Assembly: GCA_951812575.1 (NCBI GenBank)
Contig: OX638322.1
Location: 2,479,925 to 2,543,924, forward strand
Source of the DNA: Candidatus Binatia bacterium
GTDB lineage: Bacteria > Desulfobacterota > Binatia > Bin18
DNA length: 64,000 nucleotides
Reading direction: 5' to 3'
The notes beneath the pieces are model-generated. The model made no database searches and was not told where the DNA came from. It saw only the letters and a list, made by a program, of their open reading frames with translations. The translations under genes were made by a program, and so were the position numbers. Numbering within the stretch: position 1 is the stretch's first letter; every line of letters begins with the position of its first letter. Positions 1-8,247 of the stretch are shown here, one piece after another.

Positions 1-1
1 C

Positions 2-607
2 GCCAAAATGGCGGCAACGGTCGATCATGTGAGTGGCGGACGCCTGATTCTGGGAATGGGTGCGGGCTGGTTTAAGCTGGAACACGACGTGTTTGGCATC
101 CCGTTTTACACGCCGGGCGGGCGCGCACGACGGCTCGTCGAATCTGTCGAACTCATCAAAATGCTATTCACTCAGGAAAAGACAACGTATGAGGGCAAAT
201 ACTATCAGATCAAAGATGCCCCATTTGAGCCCAAGCCGCTCCAGAAACCCTATCCCCCGATTTTGATTGGTGGAATGGGACCCAAGGTGGTTCAGCCGCT
301 GGTCGCTCGACATGCCGACATCTGGCATTTCTTTGTCCGTAAAGGAGGAGCCGAAGCGGCCAGAAAGATCGCTGTGAAATTTGACGCCATCTGCAAAGAG
401 GTCGGCCGCGACCCCGCCGAGATACAGAAGTCTACATCGCTCAGCCCTGAGCAACTCAAGCAGCCGCCTGACGCTGTCAGGGCAGCGGTCCAGGCGTATG
501 CGGATGCCGGAGTGCAGTATTTCATTGTGTCGATGTATCCCGACTACGATATGGCGTCCTTCCGTCGCTTTGCCAAAGAAGTGATGCCGGCATTCCGTAA
601 GGCGTAG
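2..607 (+). CDS. LLM-class flavin/F420-dependent oxidoreductase (5' partial)
   Basis: This is the C-terminal part of a luciferase-like TIM-barrel oxidoreductase; the reading frame is open to the left window edge. The visible segment starts with AKMAATVDHVSGGRL and GMGAGW, the strand-helix unit that lies mid-barrel in this family. It continues through PPILIGGMGPKVVQPLV, which lines the flavin or F420 pocket. Members oxidise or reduce small organic substrates with reduced FMN or with F420, and the substrate cannot be read from sequence. About 200 residues are present of an expected 300-350. The stop lies 6 bp before the PrpF-family gene, so the two are probably co-transcribed. Confidence 0.9.
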   Translation, partial: AKMAATVDHVSGGRLILGMGAGWFKLEHDVFGIPFYTPGGRARRLVESVELIKMLFTQEKTTYEGKYYQIKDAPFEPKPLQKPYPPILIGGMGPKVVQPLVARHADIWHFFVRKGGAEAARKIAVKFDAICKEVGRDPAEIQKSTSLSPEQLKQPPDAVRAAVQAYADAGVQYFIVSMYPDYDMASFRRFAKEVMPAFRKA

Positions 608-613
608 GAGCGT

Positions 614-1804
614 ATGCAGACAAAAATACCCGCTGTCTTTATGCGGGGCGGGACCAGCCGGGCGGTCTGCTTCCGAGAAGACGTGTTGGCTCCCTATTCA
701 CCGCTCGTGCGTGACCGTATTATCCTGGCCGCCCTGGGCAGTCCCGATGTCCACGGCCGTCAGATAGACGGCCTCGGCGGTGGGATTTCTTCTCTTAGCA
801 AAGTCGTTATTGTGGGCCGCAGTCCGCAGTCGGACAGCGATGTCACTTTCACCTTCGGCCAGGTTGACGTGCGGACGCCACACATCGACTGGAGCGGGAC
901 CTGCGGCAATATGGCGGCAGCGGTCGGCCCGTTTGCCATTGATGAGGGTATTGTTCCCGCGGTAGAGCCGGTGACCACAGTCCGTGTGTTCTCGACGAAT
1001 ACGGGTAAACGCTATGTCGCCCGTGTCCCGGTCTGCGCAGGCCAGGCTGTGGTTGAGGGCGAGTATATGATTGATGGCGTGCCCGCTCCAGGGGCGTGCA
1101 TTACCCTGGAATACCCGGACCCTGGTGGCTCGCTCGGAGGGGAGCTATTGCCTACTGGCCTGCCGCGTCAGCCGTGTGAACTGGCGGACTCACGTATTGT
1201 GACGATCTCGGTCGTGGACGCCGCGATTCCAACGGTTTTCGTCCGTGCCAGCGAACTGGGTGCGGACGCCACTCAACTCGCGCCCGCACTCGATGCAGAG
1301 TCAGCCTTGCAGCAGACCTTGGAAGAGATTCGATGCAAAGCTGCTATCCTGCTTGGCCTCACCCCGAGCCTTGAGGAGGCTCACGAGAAATTTCAGCATA
1401 CGCCCAAAGTCGTGCTGGTCGCCCCACCAGCAACCTATCTGGCAAGTAGTGGCAAGAGGGTGGAGGCGGAAAGCATTAACCTGTTGGCCCGCGCGATTTC
1501 CATGCGGAACACGCACCGCACCGTGCCGGGGACAGTCGCGATGTGTACTGCCCTTGCCGCTCAGGTTGAGGGAACCGTCGTGCATGAGGTTGCCCGGCAG
1601 GTGGCCACACACGACATCCGGATCGGGCATCCTGCCGGATTCATGGAGGTCGGAGCAACGGTCTCACGCCGGGGCGGAGGGTGGTACGCCGAGCAGGTGA
1701 TAACCAAGCGGACGGCGCGGCGGATTATGGAGGGGGCGGTCCTGGTTCCTCAAAAATATCTGGACGGTATGATCTGGTTTGGGGCAGAGAAGAGCGACGC
1801 CTAA
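614..1804 (+). CDS. PrpF/GalD-family isomerase (aconitate-type cis-trans isomerase or tautomerase)
   Basis: A 396-residue protein of the PrpF family, diaminopimelate-epimerase-like fold. Typical signatures are the N-terminal MRGGTSRAVCF, the glycine run GLGGGISSLSKVV near residue 55, and GTCGNMAAAVGPFA near residue 95, where the catalytic Cys/Lys pair is expected. Known members isomerise 2-methylaconitate (PrpF) or tautomerise 4-oxalomesaconate (GalD). No acnD/prpC or gallate genes are adjacent, so the substrate is open. Length is normal. A GGAG sits just upstream of the ATG, and the 6-bp gap to the LLM gene suggests one transcript and perhaps one pathway. Confidence 0.88.
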   Translation: MQTKIPAVFMRGGTSRAVCFREDVLAPYSPLVRDRIILAALGSPDVHGRQIDGLGGGISSLSKVVIVGRSPQSDSDVTFTFGQVDVRTPHIDWSGTCGNMAAAVGPFAIDEGIVPAVEPVTTVRVFSTNTGKRYVARVPVCAGQAVVEGEYMIDGVPAPGACITLEYPDPGGSLGGELLPTGLPRQPCELADSRIVTISVVDAAIPTVFVRASELGADATQLAPALDAESALQQTLEEIRCKAAILLGLTPSLEEAHEKFQHTPKVVLVAPPATYLASSGKRVEAESINLLARAISMRNTHRTVPGTVAMCTALAAQVEGTVVHEVARQVATHDIRIGHPAGFMEVGATVSRRGGGWYAEQVITKRTARRIMEGAVLVPQKYLDGMIWFGAEKSDA

Positions 1805-1837
1805 GGGCGACACTCATGCTCCACTAAGACCAGCCGG

Positions 1838-2299
1838 TCAACCCGAACAATCCTGCATTAACTCCAGGGTCGTGCCGTCCGGATCGCGGAAGTATACGGC
1901 CTTAACCTTCCCGTAGCCTTCTCCCTCCAGATCGAACATCTGTGGCCGCGAATAAAACTCAACGCCCTTGGCGCTCAGGTCCTGGTAGGTCTTTTCGATA
2001 TCTTTGACCCAAAACGCGACTTCTGTGATGCCGGGGTTGGCCAGTCCTGGATACGGATTGCCCGTGTCGCCGGGCTCAATGAAATGCAGAAGTTCGATCG
2101 GCGGGCCTTTGGGGTCGTCTTCGTAACGCAGGTAGACGGCGCGCAGTTTTGCCTCCGGCACCTGGGTGACCGTGCTGGCTTCTTCCCCCTGAATGGTCAC
2201 ATCGCCAATGACCTTGAGCCCCAGCATGTCCCGATAAAACTCGACAGCCCGGTCCATATCCCGAACCGTAATACCAACGTGTGCAACAGCTCCGAGCAT
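1838..2299 (-). CDS. VOC-family (glyoxalase/dioxygenase fold) protein
   Basis: A 153-residue single-module vicinal-oxygen-chelate protein with two beta-alpha-beta-beta-beta repeats. It has the N-terminal AHVGITVRDMDRAVEFYRD, a middle GITEVAFWVKDIEKTYQDL and the C-terminal FRDPDGTTLELMQD, where Glu is the usual last metal ligand. His in AHVGI and Glu in LELMQ are consistent with a metal site. Such proteins act as lyases, isomerases, ring-cleavage dioxygenases or resistance proteins, and nothing here decides which. It faces the PrpF gene convergently and is followed upstream by a second VOC gene on the same strand. Confidence 0.88.
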   Translation of the reverse strand: MLGAVAHVGITVRDMDRAVEFYRDMLGLKVIGDVTIQGEEASTVTQVPEAKLRAVYLRYEDDPKGPPIELLHFIEPGDTGNPYPGLANPGITEVAFWVKDIEKTYQDLSAKGVEFYSRPQMFDLEGEGYGKVKAVYFRDPDGTTLELMQDCSG

Positions 2300-2437
2300 A
2301 CTTGCTCCCTCCTTAGCCTATTCCCCGGTGAAGGGGTGGCGCGTAGCGCCAGGATAGATTTCTTTGGTCCTAGCACAGTCCGCTTGCACAATGGGAGAGG
2401 TGGGCGACGATTATTCTGTCGGGTCTCCCTGGGGGTA

Positions 2438-2914
2438 TCATCCATAGCCCGTTGTGACTTCCACCTGGATATTATCCGGGTCGCGCATATACACTGAGCC
2501 TTTCTCGCGGGAACCGTGGAGAGAGTAGGGCAGGCCCCTTTCGTCCAGGTTAGCTAGTAATGCCTGGAACTGATCGGACGTGGCCTTGAAGGCAACGTGA
2601 TGCATGCTGCCCACACCCTGGATAGTTGGCTCGGTGTCTTTCTGCGGAAAATCAAAGAAGGCGAGCTGGTTCCCGCCGCCCATATCCAGAAAGATATGAG
2701 TTGACGTTGGCTCGTCACGATTGGTGACGATCTTGGTCAGCCGCATGCCGACGACCTCGGTATAGAATTGAATCGTCTTTTCGAGGTCCAGGCTGATCAG
2801 CGCCAGATGGTCGACTCCGCCGGTATACTGCGGCGACGCTGCTGGGCTGTCATCTGCGAGATATTTTTGCCTGAGCGCTTCTCGACGTGTTTGATAGGTG
2901 TTGAGGTCGGTCAT
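2438..2914 (-). CDS. VOC-family protein with N-terminal extension
   Basis: A 158-residue VOC-fold protein. A roughly 30-residue polar leader (from MTDLNTYQTRREALRQKY) precedes the first module GVDHLALISLDLEKTIQFYTE. The second module has MHHVAFKATSDQFQALL and ends in MRDPDNIQVEV. Candidate metal ligands are His in VDHLAL, His in MHHVAF and Glu in QVEV. It is a separate paralogue from the VOC gene 138 bp downstream, not a duplicate, since little beyond the fold is shared. Substrate unknown. Confidence 0.87.
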   Translation of the reverse strand: MTDLNTYQTRREALRQKYLADDSPAASPQYTGGVDHLALISLDLEKTIQFYTEVVGMRLTKIVTNRDEPTSTHIFLDMGGGNQLAFFDFPQKDTEPTIQGVGSMHHVAFKATSDQFQALLANLDERGLPYSLHGSREKGSVYMRDPDNIQVEVTTGYG

Positions 2915-2923
2915 GATTTCCCC

Positions 2924-3502
2924 CTATGCTACTCTTCTTTTCTGAGGCGTCTTCTTCTGCCTTTCCTTGGGTACGGTTGCTCGCGAAGAAACAAGCTGAC
3001 TCACCGGCTGACCAAGAGCACGGGCGATCCGTTCAAGCGTTTCTAAGGCGGGACGACAGCGACCGGCTTCGAGGCGGGTCAGATTCGGACGGGCCATGCC
3101 GGCCCTTTTTGCGAGATCGGCCTGGGTCAACCCTGCTTGTTTTCTAAGATGGCGAATTTGTCGGGCCTCGAAGAGCAGGGCTGATGTATCCTGCTTTTTC
3201 CGGTTTTGCTTAAAGTAGGGATAGTCCGGTTCGCACTCGTACAGCACCCGGTCCCACGGGACTTCAAAGGTTTCTCCTGATGCAAAATAGATGGTGAAGT
3301 AATAGTCGAGGTCTTCACCCACCCGAACAGCCGCTACTGGTGAGGTCTGATCGAACTCCAAATCTGCGGCAAAAGCCGTCCGAGGTAATTGATACGCCCG
3401 TCCGTTCAGAAAGGTGACGAGAAAGGTCGCCGTCTGAGGGAAATAGGAGACCGAGCGAAGCCGTTTGTCCGGGTCTCTAATCGTCTGAGTTGCCTTCTTC
3501 AT
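2924..3502 (-). CDS. DUF2442-HTH (XRE) fusion protein, likely antitoxin/repressor
   Basis: A 192-residue two-domain protein. Residues about 12-90 match DUF2442 (RLRSVSYFPQTATFLVTF; GETFEVPWDRVLYE). Residues about 110-170 form an XRE helix-turn-helix (IRHLRKQAGLTQADLAKRAG then RPNLTRLEAGRCRPALETL). The C-terminus is a basic tail. DUF2442 proteins are commonly encoded beside DUF4160 proteins, as here, where the two genes overlap by 26 bp. An AAGGAG just upstream of the ATG supports this start. By analogy with toxin-antitoxin operons the HTH would repress the operon; the toxic partner role of DUF4160 is inference. Confidence 0.87.
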   Translation of the reverse strand: MKKATQTIRDPDKRLRSVSYFPQTATFLVTFLNGRAYQLPRTAFAADLEFDQTSPVAAVRVGEDLDYYFTIYFASGETFEVPWDRVLYECEPDYPYFKQNRKKQDTSALLFEARQIRHLRKQAGLTQADLAKRAGMARPNLTRLEAGRCRPALETLERIARALGQPVSQLVSSRATVPKERQKKTPQKRRVA

Positions 3503-3677
3503 AGAGCTCCTTCAGATACTGTCTGAGCCGGGAAGAAACCGCCCCCGACAGGACCTGTTGGTTGGTCAAATCCCAACGGGCAACGAGTTTCTTCCCGCGA
3601 AAAATATGGACGTGCCGAGGAGGATGATCCCCCTTAAACGTCACGAATATATATCCACCCCGCTTCTTCCGCGACAT
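3477..3677 (-). CDS. DUF4160 protein (partner of DUF2442)
   Basis: A 66-residue protein with the DUF4160 signature: a strand, then DHPPRHVHIFRGKKLVARWDL with its HPPHVH-type His cluster, and a C-terminal helix (RLRQYLKELYEEG). It is the first gene of a two-gene operon and its 3' end overlaps the DUF2442-HTH gene. The family is small, widespread and uncharacterised; the pairing suggests a toxin-antitoxin-like module. No strong Shine-Dalgarno is visible, but a 16-bp palindrome lies 10 bp upstream of the start. Confidence 0.85.
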   Translation of the reverse strand: MSRKKRGGYIFVTFKGDHPPRHVHIFRGKKLVARWDLTNQQVLSGAVSSRLRQYLKELYEEGNSDD

Positions 3678-3686
3678 CTTCGAGGG

Positions 3687-3702
3687 GTATCATATATGAT
3701 AC
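3687..3702. promoter_or_regulatory. Perfect 16-bp palindrome, candidate operator of the DUF4160/DUF2442-HTH operon
   Basis: GTATCATATATGATAC is a perfect 16-bp palindrome in otherwise GC-rich DNA, 10 bp upstream of the DUF4160 start codon. Its position and symmetry fit a dimeric HTH repressor binding over or beside the promoter. The HTH domain of the downstream gene is the obvious candidate binder (inference). Confidence 0.6.
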
Positions 3703-3751
3703 ATTGCTCTCAAGTCACCGCTTCCGGTCGGCTCTTCGCTCTCGCTTCCAT

Positions 3752-5293
3752 CTACAGCCGTTCCCAATCCACACTCTGCTCAAAGGCGTATGCAACGCGC
3801 AAGAGAGCGCTCTCCTGCCACCGTCGGCCAACGAGCTGCAGGCCGACCGGTAGGCCGTCGCGCAGGCCGCAGGGCAGGTTCAGCGCGGGATGGCCCGATA
3901 AATTAAACGCACTGGTGTTCTGGCCGGCCGCGGCACTGCGTCGGACCAAGTCTTTGAGGGTCAGTCCTGCTTCGAGCTTGGGGGCTCGCATGGGCGTGGT
4001 CGGCAGGGCAAGAATATCGACTTCCTGCAGGGCGTGTTCGATCTGCCGGGTGAAGCTGAGACGGAGATTCTGGGCCAGGGCGTAGTAGCGATTATTGTAC
4101 TCGCGGCGGAGATAATTCCCGACCGGCAGAATCAGTTTCAGAAACGGCGGCAGGTCGTTGGCCCGGGCGCGGCGGGCGCGGCCAAAGGTTTCGACCCAGC
4201 CGACATTGCTCGCCCCGCCATGCCCGTAGCCTTCGCCGTCAGACTCGATCAGCGCGGGGATCGAATGACTGGCAATGCCCGTCCAAATGGCCCAGGCGCT
4301 TTTGAACAGCGGCAGAGAAATCTCACTGCACGCGGCACCCAGAGTACCGAGCTGGGCGATCCCTTTTTGAAAGGCGTCAACAACTTCCGGTTCGACCGCC
4401 CGCCCGGCCAGCCCCTCTTTGACCAGGCCGATACGGAGGCCGTGGATGTCGGTTGTCAGGGCTTCGGTATACGGCTCGGTCTGAATGGGGCCGCGCACCC
4501 ACTGGGGGTCACGTGGGTCGTCACCGGCAATCACCTCAAGGGTTTGCGCAACCTCCCGGACGGTCCGCGCCATGGGGCAAATGAAATCCAGGGTGTGGTC
4601 CATATAGGTCAAGCCAAAGGAGGGCACGAGGCCATGCGTTGCCTTGATGCTGGTGATGCCACACCAGGCCGCCGGAATGCGGCCACTGCCGCCCTCATCC
4701 ACACCCAGGGCGATATCGACATCACCGTTGGCTACCGCCGCGCCACTGCCGCCGGACGAGCCACCGGGCGAATGGTCGGGGTTGCGGGGGTTGCGGGCGT
4801 AGCCGAACTCGCTGGTTTCCGCCGAAGGGGAGAGCGCGAAACTGTCCATATTGAGCTTGCCGACGATTTCGGCGCCCGCGTCCAACAGCCGCTCGACCAC
4901 GGTTGCGTCACAATCCGGCACATAGCCTGCCGCAAGCCGGGAGCCGTTCGTCAGCGGAATGCCGGCCACGGCGATGTTGTCTTTCAGGCCGACTTTCTTG
5001 TCGGCGAGCGGGCCGTCAGGCGCGCCGCTGACCCGACACTTGCGAATAAAAATATTATACGGGTCCTCTTCCGGTGTCGGCCGATAGCCGGGGTCGCGGT
5101 CGGTGTATCGAATCGGCCAGCGTGGCTGCGGCAGGTCGTCCAGACGATCCAAGGTGCTGAGCAGGCCCTCGCTGAGTTCCTCAAGGTCGAGGGCTTCCTG
5201 GGGGGTGAGGCGGAGAAAGGACAGCTCGGCTAAATCGGACAATTCTTCCGCGGTCGGCCGTCTGATCTTCCCGGTTGAACGGAGGCGTCGCAT
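3752..5293 (-). CDS. Amidase (amidase-signature family)
   Basis: A 513-residue amidase-signature hydrolase. The Ser-cisSer-Lys triad is visible: Lys about residue 104 in GLKDNIAVAG, the PGGSSGGSGAAVANG segment near residue 180, and nucleophile Ser about 203 in DEGGSGRIPAAWCG. A roughly 70-residue N-terminal region precedes the catalytic core. The enzyme hydrolyses a carboxamide to acid plus ammonia or amine. It follows hyuB by about 20 bp in the same direction, so it plausibly hydrolyses an N-carbamoyl or linear amide made by the hydantoinase set. It lacks the GatB/GatC neighbours expected of a tRNA amidotransferase. Confidence 0.9.
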   Translation of the reverse strand: MRRLRSTGKIRRPTAEELSDLAELSFLRLTPQEALDLEELSEGLLSTLDRLDDLPQPRWPIRYTDRDPGYRPTPEEDPYNIFIRKCRVSGAPDGPLADKKVGLKDNIAVAGIPLTNGSRLAAGYVPDCDATVVERLLDAGAEIVGKLNMDSFALSPSAETSEFGYARNPRNPDHSPGGSSGGSGAAVANGDVDIALGVDEGGSGRIPAAWCGITSIKATHGLVPSFGLTYMDHTLDFICPMARTVREVAQTLEVIAGDDPRDPQWVRGPIQTEPYTEALTTDIHGLRIGLVKEGLAGRAVEPEVVDAFQKGIAQLGTLGAACSEISLPLFKSAWAIWTGIASHSIPALIESDGEGYGHGGASNVGWVETFGRARRARANDLPPFLKLILPVGNYLRREYNNRYYALAQNLRLSFTRQIEHALQEVDILALPTTPMRAPKLEAGLTLKDLVRRSAAAGQNTSAFNLSGHPALNLPCGLRDGLPVGLQLVGRRWQESALLRVAYAFEQSVDWERL

Positions 5294-5312
5294 ACGGCTG
5301 CTCCTTGGGTGC

Positions 5313-7052
5313 TTACTTGGCGGCGAGTGCCCGGCGCCGCAGGGTCTCGTCGGTATCGATGGTCATGCTGTCCGGCTGGATCACGACGCCGTAGTCCCGT
5401 TCGGCGCTGTCTCTGGTGATAAACTCATCCAGCACGTCGTTGAGGACTTTTTGCGGGTCGCGGGCAAAGGGGTTGCCCCAACCACCTCCGCCGCCCTTAA
5501 AGGTGGAGATAATCGAGCCCGGCGGGGAGGGGCGATTCGCGGCTGACTCCAGGACTTCTTCCTCATGCTCCGTGCCCCAGTTCAGGACATAGCGGCTGCT
5601 CGCCCCGTTCTTTCCGCCGGCAAAGCCGGGCGAGGAGTGGCGCACGCCTGTCAGCGCCACGTTGATGATGGAGGTGTCCCGGACGCTTTCGCGCTTCATG
5701 GCAAAGCCCGGCACCCCGCGCCACTGCCCCGGAGCGGCCGTATCACCAACGTATTCATACTGGTGGTAGAAAAAGGGGAACTGAATCTCGCTCATCTCAA
5801 CCGTGGAGTAAATCAGTCCGCACATGGGGGCCGGCCAGCCGCCCCAGCCATCCTGGCCCTGGGTCCCGCCGGCCGCCACGAGGGTATTCCCGTACTCAAT
5901 GGTCACAAACATTTCGCCGTACCGAGAGTCATGCCCGTAGGTGGTGCACAGACAGTAGTTGAGCGACACCGAGCCGACTTTATCGGGAATGGCCTGCTCT
6001 AATGCCTGCATGGTGGCCGTGCCGACATCGCCGCCGATCACGACCGTGCTGAACATGCACGGAGCCGGCGGGAGCGGGTTCACGACGGTGCCCTCCGGTG
6101 CGGTAATGGTCACGGCTCGAAATACGCCGGAGTTGATTGGAATGTCTTCGGGCAGCACTGAACACAGGGCGGTATAGACCCACGAGGCCGTATTGCCAAA
6201 CGGGCTGTTCACAAAGCCGGGCGTTTCCGGGCTTGAGCCGCTCAGGTCAACGCTCAGATCAGAGCCCTTGATGGTGACGGTTGTTTTCACCTCGACATCG
6301 TAGTTGCCCAGACTGTCGTGGTCCAAAGTCGCACTGCCCCGGTATTCTCCGTCCGGCCACTTGGCGACCTCGGCCCGAAAGCGTTTTTCCGCATAGTCGA
6401 GCGTGTATTCGATACTCTCATTGACCACATCCCCACCATACTTGGCGAACAATGCCTGGACGCGCTGCTCAGCCAGATTGCACGCCCCGAACATGGCGGC
6501 CAGATCGCCACGCAACACATGGGGAATACGGGAGTTGGCCAGAATCCAGTCGAGCACATCCTGGCGCAGGACACCCTTCTCGAAGAGTTTGATCGGCGGG
6601 ATACGCAGGGCTTCCTGCCAAATATCCTTGGCTTCGGGATTATAGCCGCCCGCCACCGGCCCTCCAAAATCGGCCATGTGGGCGCGGACCGAGGGAAACA
6701 GCACCGGTTTGCCGTCAAAGAAGACGGGTTTCATTACGGTCCAGTCGGCGTGATGCGTGCCGCCGTAATACGGATCGTTCAGCATGACGATATCGCCCTC
6801 GTGCAGGTTGTCCTGAAACGACTCCATCAGGGCTTCAACCGACAGGATGGAGGCAAAGATATGGACGGGAATCGCCGTCGCTCGGGCGACCAGGCGCACA
6901 TCACTGCCATCATAAAAGAACACCCCGGTCGAGTAGTCGTGCACTTCGTTGAACAGCGGGTGCACGGCTGTCCGCTCAACCGTTTTACTCATTTCTTCAG
7001 AGATGGCCTCTAGGGAATCCTTGATCACCAGGGCGGTAATGCGGTCGATCAT
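5313..7052 (-). CDS. hyuB: Hydantoinase B / oxoprolinase beta-type subunit (full length)
   Basis: A 579-residue HyuB-family protein. It shows EGDIVMLNDPYYGGTHHADW near residue 90, the HMADFGG segment, the central VDLSGSSPETPGFVNSPFG and the C-terminal glycine-rich GGGGGWGNPFARDP. HyuB pairs with HyuA in ATP-dependent opening of cyclic amides such as hydantoins or 5-oxoproline, and in acetone/acetophenone carboxylase-like complexes. The residues around LNDP and GGTH are the usual metal-site region. It sits in a hyuA - short hyuB - hyuB - amidase run on the minus strand, which supports a ring-opening role. The actual substrate is unknown. Confidence 0.92.
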   Translation of the reverse strand: MIDRITALVIKDSLEAISEEMSKTVERTAVHPLFNEVHDYSTGVFFYDGSDVRLVARATAIPVHIFASILSVEALMESFQDNLHEGDIVMLNDPYYGGTHHADWTVMKPVFFDGKPVLFPSVRAHMADFGGPVAGGYNPEAKDIWQEALRIPPIKLFEKGVLRQDVLDWILANSRIPHVLRGDLAAMFGACNLAEQRVQALFAKYGGDVVNESIEYTLDYAEKRFRAEVAKWPDGEYRGSATLDHDSLGNYDVEVKTTVTIKGSDLSVDLSGSSPETPGFVNSPFGNTASWVYTALCSVLPEDIPINSGVFRAVTITAPEGTVVNPLPPAPCMFSTVVIGGDVGTATMQALEQAIPDKVGSVSLNYCLCTTYGHDSRYGEMFVTIEYGNTLVAAGGTQGQDGWGGWPAPMCGLIYSTVEMSEIQFPFFYHQYEYVGDTAAPGQWRGVPGFAMKRESVRDTSIINVALTGVRHSSPGFAGGKNGASSRYVLNWGTEHEEEVLESAANRPSPPGSIISTFKGGGGGWGNPFARDPQKVLNDVLDEFITRDSAERDYGVVIQPDSMTIDTDETLRRRALAAK

Positions 7053-7073
7053 ACGGGATCTCCTTTGTGGGGG

Positions 7074-8246
7074 TTAGGGGTTGGGGGTTGGGGGGGGAGA
7101 GAAGGGACAGCCGGGACGGCCGCACCCGGTGACGGTAAAAGGCAGGGGCGGGGCGGTGACCGGTGCGGTCAAGTGCTTTGCGGGCGGCAGGGTCCGGTGC
7201 GTCTGACCGAGGGCCGCCGCGACGGCCTGAACGACGGCCTGGCTCGGCTGGTAGGGCGACCAGCCCACCGACATCGGTAGCTTGGCGTGTAAAAAAGTGT
7301 TGTCAGGAAGGAATATATGGAGGTGCTGGAAAACGCCCTCATTGGCAGGTAGGGAGGGCCAGAGAGCGAGAAAAGGAATCGCCGCTACGGCCTGAGCGGT
7401 GGCTACGGTGGTGTTCACAAAGCCTTTGGCTGCGGGGGAACTGCCGGAGAAATCGAGTTCGACGGCCTGGCCTGAAACGGTCAGACGGACTGTGACGTGC
7501 AAATCCGCTTCTTCCAAACAGCAGTGTATGGGCCCACTCTCCCCCTGCCACTCGCCGGGCGGCAGTGCAGACAGGGCGGCCTGAGCCTGGGCAGCAGTAT
7601 CGACGATGATACGGTCGAGGGCTTGGGTGTAGACCGCTGGAGTTTGACGGGCGGCCAGGGCGGTCACAGCCGTATTGGCCAGTTCCAGAATATCGACCAT
7701 ATTCTGCACGTCTTTTTCGACCAGATGCGGCAGCCGGCTATTGAGGGTCAGCATGGTGAGCGCGTCGCGTTGCAGGACGCCCTTGCGGTAGAGCTTGGCC
7801 GGCGTGACCCGAATGCCCTCCGCCCAGATTTCGAGGGCAAACGGATAATACCCACCCAGGGCCATGCCGCCCAGGTCGGGCAGAGGCGTCTGGACAACGG
7901 TCCAGCCGATGAGTTGCTCAGCGACAAAGAGCGGACGTAGCAGCGTCAGGTCCTGAATATGCGTCCCGCCCGAAAACGGATCGTTGGTGAGGATGATGTC
8001 TCCCTCAGTGATGTTTTCGGAAAAGGCGTCACAGACCGTCCGGGCCACCGACCGGACCATGCCCAGGCGCGCCGCCGGGTCTATCCCGACTACGCGTCCG
8101 TCTGCTGTTGTGAGTGCAACGGTAACGTGCCGACGATCGATTAAGGCTAAAGAGGCCAGGCGGCGCAGGAGTGCCGGCCGCGCCCGTCCGAGGGTTGTTT
8201 CTATGGTCGTGCTCACTTCTTTGGCTGGGTCGAGGGAGGGTGCCAT
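7074..8246 (-). CDS. Short hydantoinase B-like subunit lacking the C-terminal region
   Basis: A 390-residue HyuB paralogue. It aligns by eye with the full-length neighbour through ITEGDIILTNDPFSGGTHIQD, the LPDLGG segment and LDFSGSSPAAKGFVN, then stops after about 70 further residues. It therefore lacks the last roughly 180-240 residues, including the Gly-rich motif. Its tail is Pro-rich (FSPPPTPNP). The ATG at 8246 was chosen because it follows the hyuA stop with one base between, so translation is probably coupled. Only about 20 bp separate its stop from the next hyuB, so no lost fragment is present. It may be a specialised subunit or a decayed copy with an intact frame. Confidence 0.82.
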   Translation of the reverse strand: MAPSLDPAKEVSTTIETTLGRARPALLRRLASLALIDRRHVTVALTTADGRVVGIDPAARLGMVRSVARTVCDAFSENITEGDIILTNDPFSGGTHIQDLTLLRPLFVAEQLIGWTVVQTPLPDLGGMALGGYYPFALEIWAEGIRVTPAKLYRKGVLQRDALTMLTLNSRLPHLVEKDVQNMVDILELANTAVTALAARQTPAVYTQALDRIIVDTAAQAQAALSALPPGEWQGESGPIHCCLEEADLHVTVRLTVSGQAVELDFSGSSPAAKGFVNTTVATAQAVAAIPFLALWPSLPANEGVFQHLHIFLPDNTFLHAKLPMSVGWSPYQPSQAVVQAVAAALGQTHRTLPPAKHLTAPVTAPPLPFTVTGCGRPGCPFSPPPTPNP

Positions 8247-8247
8247 A

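Noticed and set aside
4034-5233. Long plus-strand frame (399 codons) opposite the amidase
   Set aside because: It is antisense to a clear amidase with all catalytic motifs; its translation has no family features and arises from GC-rich codon bias.
7163-7584. Short plus-strand frames around 7.1-7.6 kb
   Set aside because: They lie antisense to the C-terminus of the short hyuB and show no start signals or recognisable domains.
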